This document shows, piece after piece, positions 1 through 9,576 of a stretch of DNA of 64,000 nt (position 1 is the stretch's first letter; every line of letters begins with the position of its first letter). Location of the stretch: contig JBBCHM010000001.1 in NCBI GenBank assembly GCA_037200045.1, forward strand, positions 620,001-684,000, read 5' to 3'. The position numbers and the translations under genes are program-made. A model generated the notes under the pieces. The model worked only from the letters and a program-made list of their open reading frames with translations. It was not told where the DNA came from and did not search any database. This stretch comes from Rhizomicrobium sp. GTDB taxonomy: Bacteria > Pseudomonadota > Alphaproteobacteria > Micropepsales > Micropepsaceae.

Positions 1-2
1 TG

Positions 3-110
3 GTGGGAGAGCCTTGCCGCACGTATTTGGAGTTCATGTCGACTTTGAAGGCCAAGTTCGGGTTGGAACAGTCGCGGCTCACGTTCCGCAGAGAAGCCTG
101 CAATCCGTAA
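3..110 (+). CDS. C-terminal end of a small lipoprotein-like protein (copy 1, cut by window edge)
   Basis: Only the last 35 codons are in the window, ending in TAA at 108-110. They align codon for codon with the end of the gene at 1527-1970: both share the pattern PCR-x-YLE, then QSRLTFR, then CNP-stop. The two are therefore tandem paralogues now separated by an IS630 element. The complete copy has a lipobox, so this one was probably also an outer-membrane or periplasmic lipoprotein. Function unknown. The decayed Rhs core scrap that follows each copy suggests they are immunity genes of lost Rhs tips; that is inference. Confidence 0.6.
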   Translation: MGEPCRTYLEFMSTLKAKFGLEQSRLTFRREACNP

Positions 111-129
111 CGGACGCAAGCCCTTTTGG

Positions 130-217
130 GGACGCGCCAAGGTGACTGAGCGTCTCTCCTGCGACGCCCGGCAAGCGGCGCAATTCGAACGCGCCAGCAG
201 CACTTTCTGAATACTAA
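130..217 (+). pseudogene. Decayed Rhs-core scrap after lipoprotein copy 1
   Basis: The 90 bases after the stop of copy 1 resemble the bases after copy 2 (2011 onwards): gagcg, tctctcc, ggcaagcg and attcgaac occur in the same order. In copy 2 that stretch reads as an Rhs core (ERLS-DAWGKRR). Here the frame is broken and cut off by the IS630 insertion at 218. The scrap is too short to prove alone; it is supported by the parallel with copy 2. Confidence 0.35.
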
Positions 218-219
218 TA

Positions 220-1381
220 CCAACGGCCTCAGTGGTTGACACATTTGGCCCATGATCTTTGGGTTATCGAGGCGATATTGTCTGGGTGGCTGAGCAAGCT
301 TCGCCAAGCGTTGCAACAAGCATCGAGGATGGCGTCGTAGTCCTTGAAGACGCGGTTTGCGAGATGGTTCTGGCGCAGGAACTGCCAGACATTCTCGACC
401 GGGTTGAGTTCGGGGGCGTAGGCCGGCAACGTCAGCAGCGAGATGTTGGACGGCAGGTGGGTGATGGCTTTCTCGTGATAGCCAGCGCCATCCATGACCA
501 GGACAGCGTGGGCGCCTGGCGTGACGGCCCGGCTGATCTCCTTGATGTGTGCCGTCATCGCCCTGGTATTGGCGCAAGGAAGAACCAGACCGGCGGCACA
601 GGCGCGCTCGGGACAGACCGCGCCGAAGAGGTAGGCCCACTTGTAGCGCTGATCGCGCGGCGCGGTGGGGCGTGTCCCGCGCCGCGCCCACATTCTGGTC
701 AAGCTTCCCTTCTGGCCGATCCGGGCTTCATCCTGGAACCAGATCTCGATCGGCTTGGTTTTGGCGGCATCCGGCAAGGCGCGATCGACAAGCTGCGCGA
801 AGTTTTTTTGAACGCCTCTTGGGCATCGGCGTCTGCTTTGGGATGGCGCGGGCGAACCGACATATGACTGAAGCCAAGCCGGTCCAGCACCTTGCCCACG
901 GTGCGCTCGTGAAGCGCAACGCCAAAGCGCGCGGCGATCACGTCGCGAAGATCGACGCGGCGCCAGCGCACGATACCGTCGTTCGCAAGATCGGGACCTT
1001 GCTCCACAATCTGGGCAAGTTCAGCCTCCTGCTGCTCCGTCAGCCGGGGCGTTGGGCCTGGAGCCTTGCGGTCGACAAGACCATCGACGCCTGACGCATT
1101 ATAGCGATGCACCCAGTCGCGCAGCGTCTGGCGATCCATGCCGCACGCCGTTGCCGCGTCCGTGCGAGACGTGCCTTCCAGCACCAGTGCCAGCGCCAAC
1201 AGCCGGCGAGCTTGATCGGCGTGCCGCGTCTTGGCCGCCTCCCGCCGCAAATCCGAAGCACTGTGTTCCGGACGCATAATCTTGATCGCCATCGCCGATC
1301 CCCTTCGCGAATCACCTCGCAAAGCGAATCACAGACAGCGGCCCCGTTGAATCCTCACGAGTCAGAAACTAAGGCCGTTGG
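220..1381 (-). mobile_element. IS630-family insertion sequence
   Basis: The element is about 1.16 kb, bounded by imperfect inverted repeats: CCAACGGCCTCAGT at 220-233 and its complement with one mismatch at 1368-1381. A TA dinucleotide flanks each side (218-219 and 1382-1383), as expected for the TA target duplication of IS630. It encodes one two-frame transposase. It separates the two lipoprotein/Rhs-scrap units. Confidence 0.85.
229..1292 (-). CDS. IS630-family transposase, two frames joined by a frameshift
   Basis: The N-terminal part (1292 down to about 810) has a helix-turn-helix typical of IS630 (AATACGMDRQTLRDWVHRYN). The C-terminal part (about 800 down to 229) has the DDE catalytic domain: WFQDEARIGQ, then VLVMDGAGYH, then LPAYAPELNPVENVW. 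The two lie in different frames and join cleanly at a run of seven A on the coding strand (803-809 as T on the plus strand), giving EAFKKNFAQLVDRALPD. Such A runs are used for transposase frameshifting in this family, so the element may be active. I chose ATG 1292 because AAGGGGAT lies just upstream and the product then starts like other family members. Confidence 0.85.
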
Positions 1382-1526
1382 TATAATTGTCTCGGGATGG
1401 GGACGCGTCCACGATGATGGCGCCGTATTCTATGCATCCATCGTGGCGCTTTCGTCGAAATATATTTCGGCTTACGGTCTGCTTGGGAAAGATTGCCGGA
1501 AATCAGACAGTCACTCCTGCCGGGGC

Positions 1527-1970
1527 ATGGCGATGCAAATACGAGATATCGTGGCGTTCTGCCCCCTGCTTCTGCTGGGATGTGGGAGCACGTCCGGCAT
1601 ATATACGATCTGATACACGGTCGATGTCGCGCCGCCTGCCGAAGCGGTTACCCTACAGCGGGCCGACAACGCGATTGAAAAAAGTGGATTTGTTCTCACG
1701 TCGCAGCCAGGCAATCGGGTTAGATTCAGCCGAGACAAAAGCGCAATACTTCTTCAAGTCTGGCAATGGCAACTGCGGACATCGACAAATGTCGCTGTCT
1801 ATAAGGAGGTCGATTCATACAGCCTCAATCTCACAGACTATCAAACGGTCGGCGTGGATTTGGTGGGCGATCCCTGCCGCAAATATTTGGAGCTTGTGTC
1901 GGCCTTGAAAGCCGAGTTCGGAGCGCAACAGTCGCGGCTTACGTTCCGCAAGAAACCCTGCAATCCGTAG
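1527..1970 (+). pseudogene. Small lipoprotein gene (copy 2) with an in-frame TGA
   Basis: From ATG 1527 the frame gives a short signal peptide with a lipobox (CPLLLLGCGS), then stops at TGA 1611-1613. The same frame continues open to TAG 1968-1970. That second part matches copy 1 at its end (PCRKYLEL, QSRLTFR, CNP). A single nonsense change (for example TGG to TGA) explains the layout better than two separate genes, because the downstream part has no start or signal. The intact form would be about 147 aa and membrane-anchored. Function unknown; a former Rhs immunity gene is possible from its position. Confidence 0.6.
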
Positions 1971-2010
1971 TGAACGCAATCCCCGTCTAAGCCGCGTCAA
2001 CGCGACTCGC

Positions 2011-2160
2011 GAGCGGCTCTCCGACGATGCCTGGGGCAAGCGTCGCATTCGAACCTCAGCGACAACACCTCTTGTGGCGTCACCCGTCGCACCGCGCGCG
2101 GATTCACCGGCCAGGAGAAAATCGATGCGGTCCATCTCGGCAATCGGAACGCGCGCATCC
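2011..2160 (+). pseudogene. Decayed Rhs core remnant with frameshift
   Basis: Two frames joined by a frameshift near 2040 reproduce the end of the Rhs core found in the main gene. First comes ERLSDDAWGKRR, matching ERLSYDAWGRRR. Then comes TARGFTGQEKIDAV ending in NARI, matching TTRGYTGHEMLDSI ending in NARI. The conserved GRFMSPD segment is gone. No start and no continuing tip remain. From 2161 to 2491 I see no further gene; this stretch should hold the promoter of the main rhs gene. Confidence 0.6.
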
Positions 2161-2491
2161 CGCTGCGGACGGCTGATAAGCGCATGACAAGCAATAATGT
2201 CGCGAGTGTGCCGCGAGTTGACGGTGAACGCCAACGCGGTCGTCAAGAAACGCCATCGTGTAATGCAGTGGTTCGCGGCGATGCTGTAAATATTCGATAT
2301 ACGCTCCGATTCAGCATTGAATATTTCGAGCCAACGCGCCTATAGTTTTTTCGCGCATGCTTTCTATGCGCACTTCAAGCGTAAACGTTTGCTGAAGCCG
2401 CATCCGGCGAGGATGCTAAGTGTCGGCTGCGTTCTTCGTGCACGAATAACAATCGTGCGGCGAAGCTTGCTGCGAGCGTATTGGGGAACGC

Positions 2492-5400
2492 ATGCACAAG
2501 ATCTTCGGGCGCGCCTTTGGCGCGGCGTTTGTTTTTTGTCTCGGACAATCTGTCTTTGCGGGCGGCGCCTTGGCCGACAGCGCACCGCTGATGACGGTTC
2601 CGGGTCAGTTTGGCGTCGGCGCGACCGGAGCGGCGACCTATTCGATTCCCATCGCGGCACCGCCCGGCACGGCGGGCATGGTGCCGGCCGTTTCGCTCGA
2701 CTATTCGAGCCAGGGCACCGACGGGATCGTCGGCTGGCAATGGTCGCTCGGCGGGTTGCCGGCCATCACGCGATGCGCGCGCGCAATCCAGGAAGACAGC
2801 GTCCACGGCGGCATCAATTACGATTCCAACGACCGGTTTTGCCTCGGCGGTCAAAGGCTGATGGTGATCAGCGGGACCTACGGCGCCAATGCCAGCGAAT
2901 ACCGCACCGAGATCGATACCTTCAACAAGATCGTGGCCTACGGCACGGCTGGCAGCGGCCCGTCCTACTTCAAGCTGTGGACCAAGTCGGGGCAGGTGCT
3001 CGAGTTCGGCAACACCACCGATTCCAAGATCCTCGCGGTCGGCAAGGCAACGGTGCGCGCCTGGGCGGTCGACAAGATCGCCGACACCAAGGGCAATTAC
3101 CTCACCGTCACCTACACCAACGACACCACCTATGGGCAATATTATCCCACGCGCATCGACTATACCGGCAACGCCGGCGCCGGCCTGTCGCCGTACAACT
3201 CGATCCAGTTCACCTACAACACCACGCGCGCGGATGTGGCGCCGACCTACCAGGCCGGCTCGCTGATCGAGACCACCGTGCTGTTGACCCATGTAAAGAC
3301 CTATCAGGGCGCGAACCTCGTCTACGATTACCAGCTTGCCTATCGCGCCGGCACATCGACGCTGCATTCGCGGCTCACCTCCGTCACGTTGTGCGACGCG
3401 GGCAGCAACTGCCTAGCGCCGACAAGCTTCACCTGGCAGGGCGGCTCCGGCCTGCCGGCCATGAGTTCGACGTCGAGCAGCCTGGCGCAGGGCCTTCAGA
3501 TCCTGCCGGGCGACTTCAACGGCGACGGCATCACCGATGCCATCGTGAAGAACTCTCCGAACACCTCCTGTCCGTCCGGCGGCATCATCTCGACCGGCTC
3601 GACCAGCGGCACGTTCACCGCAGCCAACATGACCTTCGGCTACCCGTATTGGCCCGCGCCCAATCACACGGTCATGGCTTATAATAGCATCGCCTGCTAC
3701 TACAAGGTGCAAGGCGGCGTGCCGGCCGATTTCGACGGCGACGGCTATACCGACGATCTGATGCAGGAGCTCTACTGGTACTACGAAGCGGGTCCGGGCG
3801 AGTGGTTCTACACACTGACCACCATTCCGCTGGAGAACAACGAGTCGGGCGCGCTCAACGACGTCCACACCAACACTGCCGGGCCGCAGTTTTCGATCAT
3901 CGGCGACTTTAACGGCGACGGCCGGACCGACGGATACTACCAGTCCGACACGACCGGATACGGCTATGCCTATATGAGCAACGGCGACGGCACGTTCACC
4001 GTCGATGCCGGCGAGGCCGGCCTTGACGTTTCAAGCACGGTCTATCCGGGGGACTTCGACGGCGACGGCTGCACCGACATGCTGTCCCAGGGCGGAGCCA
4101 ACAAGATCGTCTACTTCTGCCATCCGGCAACGAGCAGCGTGAGCGTGACGAACTGGTCCGGGTCGGCGATCTATCCCGGAGACTACAACGGCGACGGCAA
4201 GACCGACATTCTCGTCGTCGGCGGCTCTGGCGCCACGATCTATCTGTCTACCGGAACCGGCTTCTCCTCCGGCCATGCCGTCTCCGGTTCCTCGGGCTGG
4301 TCGAGCTACGGCATCGTCGCTGGCGACTGGAACGGCGACGGCAAGACGGATGTGGCGCTGATTTCGCACACGAGCGGCACGCCGCATGCGATCTACCTGT
4401 CCACCGGCACCGACTTCGCAGCGGCCACGACGATCTCCAACAGCGCCACCGACGCCACGGCCGTCGCCGCCGACTGGAACAGCGACGGCGCCTCTGACAT
4501 CTGGCTGCAGAAGTCCTCCGGCGACGTCGAATACACCTTCGCGTATGTTCCCGAGACGGTGACGGCCGTGTTGAACGGCGTCGGCGCGACGACGACGATC
4601 ACCTATGACCGGCTGAACAAGAACGGCGCGTTCTACGCGAAGAACCCGCAGACCTACCCCTATGTCGCTCTCGACGGCGCCTATTACGTCGTGTCGCAAG
4701 TCGACACGAGCAATACGCTCGGCGGCAATTTCACCCAGACCTATGCCTATGCCGGCGCGTTCGGCAATGCCGGGTCGTTTCAGTACATGACGGCCCAAGG
4801 CTTCAGCAATTTGGGCTTTCGCGGCGTTTCCGCCGCGCACGGCGCGGGCGCGGTGCTGGGCTTTGCCCAGATCAAGGCCACCGACTCACAGACCGGCGTG
4901 GTCACGACCGTCAACTACGGCACTTCCGTGCCCTATCTGGGCGTGGTCACCTCGCAAACCGTGGTGCACGGCGCCGTCACGCTGGCGTCCGTGACCAACA
5001 CGCTGGAGAACGTCGCGCTCGGCGGCGGCCGCTATTTCGTCGGCGTGCACCAGGCCGTGACCGCGGGCAACGACCTCAACGGCGCCGCGCTGCCGACCAC
5101 CACCACGACCTACACCTATGACTGCGACAGCACAACGGCGTGCTACGGCAACACGACCGTCGCCGCCGCGGCGGTGAGCGACGGCTCGTCCAGCACCGTC
5201 ACCAACACCTTCGCCACCGCCGACACCACCAACTGGCTGGTCAACCTCGTCACCGGCCGCACGGTGCGCAACATCGTCGGCGCCTCCGACCTGACGCGCA
5301 CCACCGCCTACGCCTATGCCTCGGGCACCAACATCGCGACCCAGAGCATCGCCGAGCCGTCCGACTGCGAGCACAAGCTGCAGATCGACGTGACGCTGGA

Positions 5401-8400
5401 CGGCTACGGCAACGGGACGGCGACGCAGGCGAGCGGGGCCGGCTGCTCCGGCGACGGCTATCGCAGCGCGATCGCGACCCGCACCGCCTATGCCGGCTTC
5501 GACGCGGCCGGCGCGTTCCAGACCTCGGCCACCGATCCCCTCTCGCATGGCGAGAGCTTCGCCTACAGCGCCGCCTTCGGCGCGCCCACCAGCCACACCG
5601 ACATCGACGGCCGCGCCACGGGCTGGAGCTACGACACGCTGGGCCGCCTCACCCTGGCGATCCGGCCCGACGGCACCCGGACCGCCGTCTCCTACGCCTA
5701 TTGCGCGGGCGTCAATGGCGGGGCGGCGAGCTGCCCGACCTATGGCGCCTATCTGAAGCAGACCGAGGCCTTCGCGTCGGACGGCGTCACCCAGATCGGC
5801 CCCGTCGCCACGGCCTATTACGACGCGCTCGGCCGCGTCATCGCCCAGGACGTGCAGGGCTATGGCGGCGGCGCCAGCCGCATTGCCACGGTCTACGACG
5901 CCAACGGCCGGGTCTACGAGACCAGCCGGCCCTATTTCGTGTCGGGCGGCACGCCCAAATGGACGGTCGACACCTATGACGACCTCGGCCGCCTGACGCG
6001 CCAGGACCTGCCCAATGGCGGCTATGCCACCGTCGCCTATAACGGCCTGACCGTCTCCACCGCCAACGACCAGGGCCAGACGACCGCCGTCACGCGCAAC
6101 GCCCAGGGCCTGAACGCCTCGGTGACCGACGCGCTCGGCCACACGACCTCCTATGCCTACGACGCCTTCGGCGATCTTCTGACGGTGACCGACCCTTCCG
6201 GCAACGTCATCGCCAACAGCTTCGACATCCGCGGCAACAAGACCGCCTCCGCCGATCCCGACATGGGCTCCTGGAGCTATGTCCCCGACGTTCTGGGCGA
6301 GATCCGGTCGCAGACCGACGCCAGGAGCCAGACCACGACGCTGTCCTACGACCTGCTCGGCCGGGTGCTGGAGCGCAACGAGGCCGGAAGCTACACCGAC
6401 TGGGTCTATGACGGCGCCGTCCATGGCGTGGGGATGGTGCAGGCAAGCTGCACCTCCGCGTCGAGCAATCCGAGCTGCGCGTCGGCCACCACGGCCAAGA
6501 CCTTCACCTATGATGGCCTGGGCCGGCCCACGGGCACGACGATCGCCGTCGGCGGCACGAACTATGCCTATGCCACGGCCTATAACGCCACCAACGGGGC
6601 CGTCGACACCGTGAGCTATCCCTCCGGCCTGGTGGTGAAGGACCTCTACAACGCCTATGGCTATCTGTGCCGCGTCACCGATAATGGCGGCAGCCACACC
6701 TGCGCCACGGGCTCCGACAGCCATGTGCTGTGGACGCTGTCGGGCGCCGACGCCGAGCTGCATCCGACCGTCCAGACCGCCGGCAACGCCGCCTTCTCGA
6801 CCACCCAGACCTACGACGCCAATACCGGCCTGCTCACCAATGTCCGGGCCGGGGCGTCCGACGCGGTGGCGGCGTTCGACTACGGCTACGACACGCTGGG
6901 CAACCTGACCTATCGCTCCGACAACCATCAGGGCATCTTCGAGAAGTTCTGCTACGACGCGCTGAACCGGCTGACCAACGCGGCCACCGGATCCTCGGGC
7001 CCGGCCTCCTGCACCAGCGGCGCCATCACCAAGTCGGTCGGCTATGACGCGCTGGGCAACATCACGTCCAAGTCCGATGTCGGGACCTACAGCTACCCCG
7101 CCGCCGGCACGGCCCACCCGCATGCGGTGTCGTCCATCGCCGGCACCGTCAACGGCGTGACCAATCCGGGTTACACCTACGACGCCGACGGCAACATGAC
7201 GGCCGGCGCCGGCCGAACGGTCACCTACACCGCGTTCAACATGGCGGCCTCCATCGTCCAGGGCAGCACGGCCGATTGCCTGACCTATGATTCCGACCAC
7301 GCCCGCGTCGCGATGGCGGTCTATGCCGGCACCGCCTGCGGCGGCACGCTGAGCTCGACCACCACCTACCTCAACGACCCCGCCTCCGGCGCCATGAGCG
7401 AACAGCTCGTCGCCGGCGGAACCACCACCTGGCACGATTATCTCAAGGTCGGCGGCGCCATCCTGGGCGAGCGGTTCTACACGGTCGGCGGCGCGACGAG
7501 CTGGAAGTACTTCGTGCTGGATCATCTGGGCTCGGTCGCGGTGATGACCGACGACGCCGGCGGCGTGGCCGAGCGCCTCAGCTACGACGCCTGGGGTCGG
7601 CGCCGCAACAGCGACGGCACCGACAACGCGGCATGCAGCATCACCTCAACCACGACACGCGGCTACACCGGCCACGAGATGCTGGACAGCATCTGCGAGA
7701 TCAACGCCAACGCGCGCATCTACGATCCCACGCTCGGAAGGTTCATGAGCCCGGATTCGACGATCCCCGATCCGTTCAACGGCCAGAGCTTCAACCGCTA
7801 TAGCTATGTCATGAACAATCCTCTCTCCCATTACGACCCGTCCGGATATGCGCCACAGACACGGACCGTCATCACCAATTGCGAGAAAGACGTGTGCACC
7901 GGATCGAAGGTTCCGGGAGGATGCGGCGGCTGCTATATCGGCTTTGGCGCGCAATTTCTCGCGTTCACTTCCGGAGCCTCGGGTGCGGGTCTCGGAGACG
8001 CGTGGACCGGAAGCAGCACCGGCGGCGTTTGGGTGGAAACGTCCGAAACCCTCGTCGGCACGCCGATCGAGACGGTGGTGGTAACCTGCTGCTTCTGGGT
8101 GTCGTTCAACTTTGAAAGCTTCAATCAATTCGGCCTCGCCAATTACGGCGCCTCGAACCGTGACCCGACTCCGATAGGTGGCGGTGACACAAATGGTGGA
8201 ACGTATTTCAGCAACGACAATTCCACGGTCGGCTACGCGATCAAGCAATATGAAAGGGCATTTGGGCCATTCGATCCACGCGGTCCGAACTCGCATATTT
8301 ACTCGGTAGGACCGATTCAAGTCTGCAACAACGGTCCTAGCTGCGCGATGAATGCGGCCCTGCACTGCAACGTGCCGACGGGGTGTTCTTCCACCGCAGT

Positions 8401-8671
8401 CAAGACCGGCGATGTTATGTTCGCTGGTCCAGGCTGGGTGTCTGTGAATGTTGATATGGCCAACCACGACATCACGAACATCACAACGATGGCACATGGG
8501 CTCTATCCCGGCGTGGTCAGCATTGACGTGATTCAGAACGGCAACACGGGATCGGTGATCTTCACCGGCGTTGGTACTGGAATGATGGGGCAAACCAACG
8601 ATTACTACGCACCTGATGTGTGGGGATACACAGCCTCACAGATGTCTGCTTGGGCGGCATCACATCACTGA
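2492..8671 (+). CDS. Full-length secreted SpvB/FG-GAP/Rhs polymorphic toxin
   Basis: This 2059-aa protein starts with a Sec-type signal peptide (about residues 1-29). A SpvB/TcaC-like N-terminal segment follows (about 30-110; VPAVSLDYSSQGTDG, WSLGG). Seven FG-GAP/EF-hand-like repeats of the type DFNGDGITD lie between about 340 and 670. A long run of Rhs/YD repeats comes next (YDALGR type), then the Rhs-associated core ending near residue 1785 (GRFMSPDS to NNPLSHYDPSG). The last 270 residues are the variable tip. They begin with a four-Cys segment (C-x4-VCTGSKVPGGCGGC) and end in a domain I do not recognise (from DTNGGTYFSN onward). By homology the YD shell should enclose a C-terminal toxin. 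Start ATG 2492 is preceded by GGGGAA. Four truncated copies of its core lie downstream and probably act as donors of alternative tips. Confidence 0.9.
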   Translation: MHKIFGRAFGAAFVFCLGQSVFAGGALADSAPLMTVPGQFGVGATGAATYSIPIAAPPGTAGMVPAVSLDYSSQGTDGIVGWQWSLGGLPAITRCARAIQEDSVHGGINYDSNDRFCLGGQRLMVISGTYGANASEYRTEIDTFNKIVAYGTAGSGPSYFKLWTKSGQVLEFGNTTDSKILAVGKATVRAWAVDKIADTKGNYLTVTYTNDTTYGQYYPTRIDYTGNAGAGLSPYNSIQFTYNTTRADVAPTYQAGSLIETTVLLTHVKTYQGANLVYDYQLAYRAGTSTLHSRLTSVTLCDAGSNCLAPTSFTWQGGSGLPAMSSTSSSLAQGLQILPGDFNGDGITDAIVKNSPNTSCPSGGIISTGSTSGTFTAANMTFGYPYWPAPNHTVMAYNSIACYYKVQGGVPADFDGDGYTDDLMQELYWYYEAGPGEWFYTLTTIPLENNESGALNDVHTNTAGPQFSIIGDFNGDGRTDGYYQSDTTGYGYAYMSNGDGTFTVDAGEAGLDVSSTVYPGDFDGDGCTDMLSQGGANKIVYFCHPATSSVSVTNWSGSAIYPGDYNGDGKTDILVVGGSGATIYLSTGTGFSSGHAVSGSSGWSSYGIVAGDWNGDGKTDVALISHTSGTPHAIYLSTGTDFAAATTISNSATDATAVAADWNSDGASDIWLQKSSGDVEYTFAYVPETVTAVLNGVGATTTITYDRLNKNGAFYAKNPQTYPYVALDGAYYVVSQVDTSNTLGGNFTQTYAYAGAFGNAGSFQYMTAQGFSNLGFRGVSAAHGAGAVLGFAQIKATDSQTGVVTTVNYGTSVPYLGVVTSQTVVHGAVTLASVTNTLENVALGGGRYFVGVHQAVTAGNDLNGAALPTTTTTYTYDCDSTTACYGNTTVAAAAVSDGSSSTVTNTFATADTTNWLVNLVTGRTVRNIVGASDLTRTTAYAYASGTNIATQSIAEPSDCEHKLQIDVTLDGYGNGTATQASGAGCSGDGYRSAIATRTAYAGFDAAGAFQTSATDPLSHGESFAYSAAFGAPTSHTDIDGRATGWSYDTLGRLTLAIRPDGTRTAVSYAYCAGVNGGAASCPTYGAYLKQTEAFASDGVTQIGPVATAYYDALGRVIAQDVQGYGGGASRIATVYDANGRVYETSRPYFVSGGTPKWTVDTYDDLGRLTRQDLPNGGYATVAYNGLTVSTANDQGQTTAVTRNAQGLNASVTDALGHTTSYAYDAFGDLLTVTDPSGNVIANSFDIRGNKTASADPDMGSWSYVPDVLGEIRSQTDARSQTTTLSYDLLGRVLERNEAGSYTDWVYDGAVHGVGMVQASCTSASSNPSCASATTAKTFTYDGLGRPTGTTIAVGGTNYAYATAYNATNGAVDTVSYPSGLVVKDLYNAYGYLCRVTDNGGSHTCATGSDSHVLWTLSGADAELHPTVQTAGNAAFSTTQTYDANTGLLTNVRAGASDAVAAFDYGYDTLGNLTYRSDNHQGIFEKFCYDALNRLTNAATGSSGPASCTSGAITKSVGYDALGNITSKSDVGTYSYPAAGTAHPHAVSSIAGTVNGVTNPGYTYDADGNMTAGAGRTVTYTAFNMAASIVQGSTADCLTYDSDHARVAMAVYAGTACGGTLSSTTTYLNDPASGAMSEQLVAGGTTTWHDYLKVGGAILGERFYTVGGATSWKYFVLDHLGSVAVMTDDAGGVAERLSYDAWGRRRNSDGTDNAACSITSTTTRGYTGHEMLDSICEINANARIYDPTLGRFMSPDSTIPDPFNGQSFNRYSYVMNNPLSHYDPSGYAPQTRTVITNCEKDVCTGSKVPGGCGGCYIGFGAQFLAFTSGASGAGLGDAWTGSSTGGVWVETSETLVGTPIETVVVTCCFWVSFNFESFNQFGLANYGASNRDPTPIGGGDTNGGTYFSNDNSTVGYAIKQYERAFGPFDPRGPNSHIYSVGPIQVCNNGPSCAMNAALHCNVPTGCSSTAVKTGDVMFAGPGWVSVNVDMANHDITNITTMAHGLYPGVVSIDVIQNGNTGSVIFTGVGTGMMGQTNDYYAPDVWGYTASQMSAWAASHH

Positions 8672-8683
8672 AGAGGTGGGCCG

Positions 8684-9115
8684 ATGAGCTTTGAAATAGT
8701 GCGTGTGATTCAGGCGGCTGTCGCGGTGGCGGTGTTGGAAACGCTAATCAATGCCTATCCCTTCCACCCGTTCTACCCTTTGCCCACGGCCATGTACGCT
8801 GTTCTCGAAGCGCTGTTTTACCTCGTAATAATTTGCATTGCGGCGTTCATCGCAACGCGCATTCCATCCTCGATTGGTTGGGCGCAGAAGCTTGTGTTCT
8901 TTGTTCTTGTGGTCACGCCTTCGCTCATCTCGTCGTATTTTTTTTATCGAGACGTGTCGTTTTACTCGCAGGGAGGACGCGCATTGGTCACTGATCACCG
9001 CGTCACGACGGCCGGTTTTGAGCATCTTCTAACGAACCTGGGGGTAGCTGCATTGCTCGCTTTGGTCGCGGCGTTGATCTACTTCCGTGCGAACCCGCAG
9101 CCGCACCAGGCGTGA
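8684..9115 (+). CDS. Four-TM membrane protein, candidate immunity to the main Rhs tip
   Basis: This 143-aa protein has about four hydrophobic segments (about residues 5-22, 34-58, 70-90 and 115-135). It lies 12 bp after the rhs stop, with GAGG upstream of ATG 8684, so it is probably co-transcribed. I recognise no family. Position directly after a polymorphic toxin tip, small size and absence of enzyme motifs make an inner-membrane immunity protein the likeliest role. If so, the main tip should act on or through the cytoplasmic membrane, or from the periplasm. Its end overlaps the next gene by GTGA. Confidence 0.6.
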   Translation: MSFEIVRVIQAAVAVAVLETLINAYPFHPFYPLPTAMYAVLEALFYLVIICIAAFIATRIPSSIGWAQKLVFFVLVVTPSLISSYFFYRDVSFYSQGGRALVTDHRVTTAGFEHLLTNLGVAALLALVAALIYFRANPQPHQA

Positions 9116-9576
9116 GCAGGATGGGACTGTTGATGCTTAGACGCGTGATATTTGCGGCTCTTGTGACGGCACCTGTTCTTCTCGCAGGACGTGCCGATGC
9201 TGCCAAACCGTTGGCTCCAGACTTCGTGCCAGGGCAGGAATGGTCGATCAAATCGGCGTCACCGACGACAGCAAAGGTCGTCATCGGCCGCGTGGAAAAG
9301 TGGAAAGGCAAGCTCGCCATCCATGTGTCGATCATCGATATATCGATCCCGCAGGGCATGCCTGGTGCAGGCAGCGTGATCAGAATTGGGCATGTTGCGT
9401 TCGAGAAATCTGCGCTCGCGGCATCGGTAGGTCGACTTCTTGCAACTGGCGTCTCACCAGCTCCAAGCTTTGAGACTGGCTACCAGCAATGGAAAAATGA
9501 GCAAGGCGATCTCTCTGTGATGAGCGTTCCGCAGACAATCGCGTTCGGCCTTGCTGCGATGAATCAGATGCACTGA
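9112..9576 (+). CDS. Small secreted protein coupled to the Rhs immunity candidate
   Basis: GTG 9112 overlaps the stop of the upstream gene (GTGA), which implies translational coupling; ATG 9121 is an alternative start. The product is about 154 aa with a signal peptide (MLRRVIFAALVTAPVLLAG, then ADA before the cleavage site). It is a mixed alpha/beta periplasmic-looking protein with no motif I recognise (conserved-looking segment FVPGQEWSIKS). It may be a second periplasmic immunity factor or a passenger of the tip cassette. There is no similarity to the immunity proteins of cassettes A and D. Confidence 0.5.
   Translation: MSRMGLLMLRRVIFAALVTAPVLLAGRADAAKPLAPDFVPGQEWSIKSASPTTAKVVIGRVEKWKGKLAIHVSIIDISIPQGMPGAGSVIRIGHVAFEKSALAASVGRLLATGVSPAPSFETGYQQWKNEQGDLSVMSVPQTIAFGLAAMNQMH

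Noticed and set aside
1815..2246. 143-codon minus-strand frame upstream of rhs
   Set aside because: It lies opposite the lipoprotein end and the Rhs remnant, both of which explain the sequence better.
2317..3684. 455-codon plus-strand frame overlapping the start of rhs
   Set aside because: Arg/His-rich out-of-frame reading of the rhs gene; the rhs frame has signal peptide, SpvB and FG-GAP motifs.
4886..7525. Long open frame (879 codons) on the minus strand opposite the main rhs gene, repeated opposite cassettes A, B and C
   Set aside because: It is Gly/Arg/Val-rich with biased composition, follows the third-position GC of the rhs codons on the other strand, and recurs only because the rhs core is repeated.
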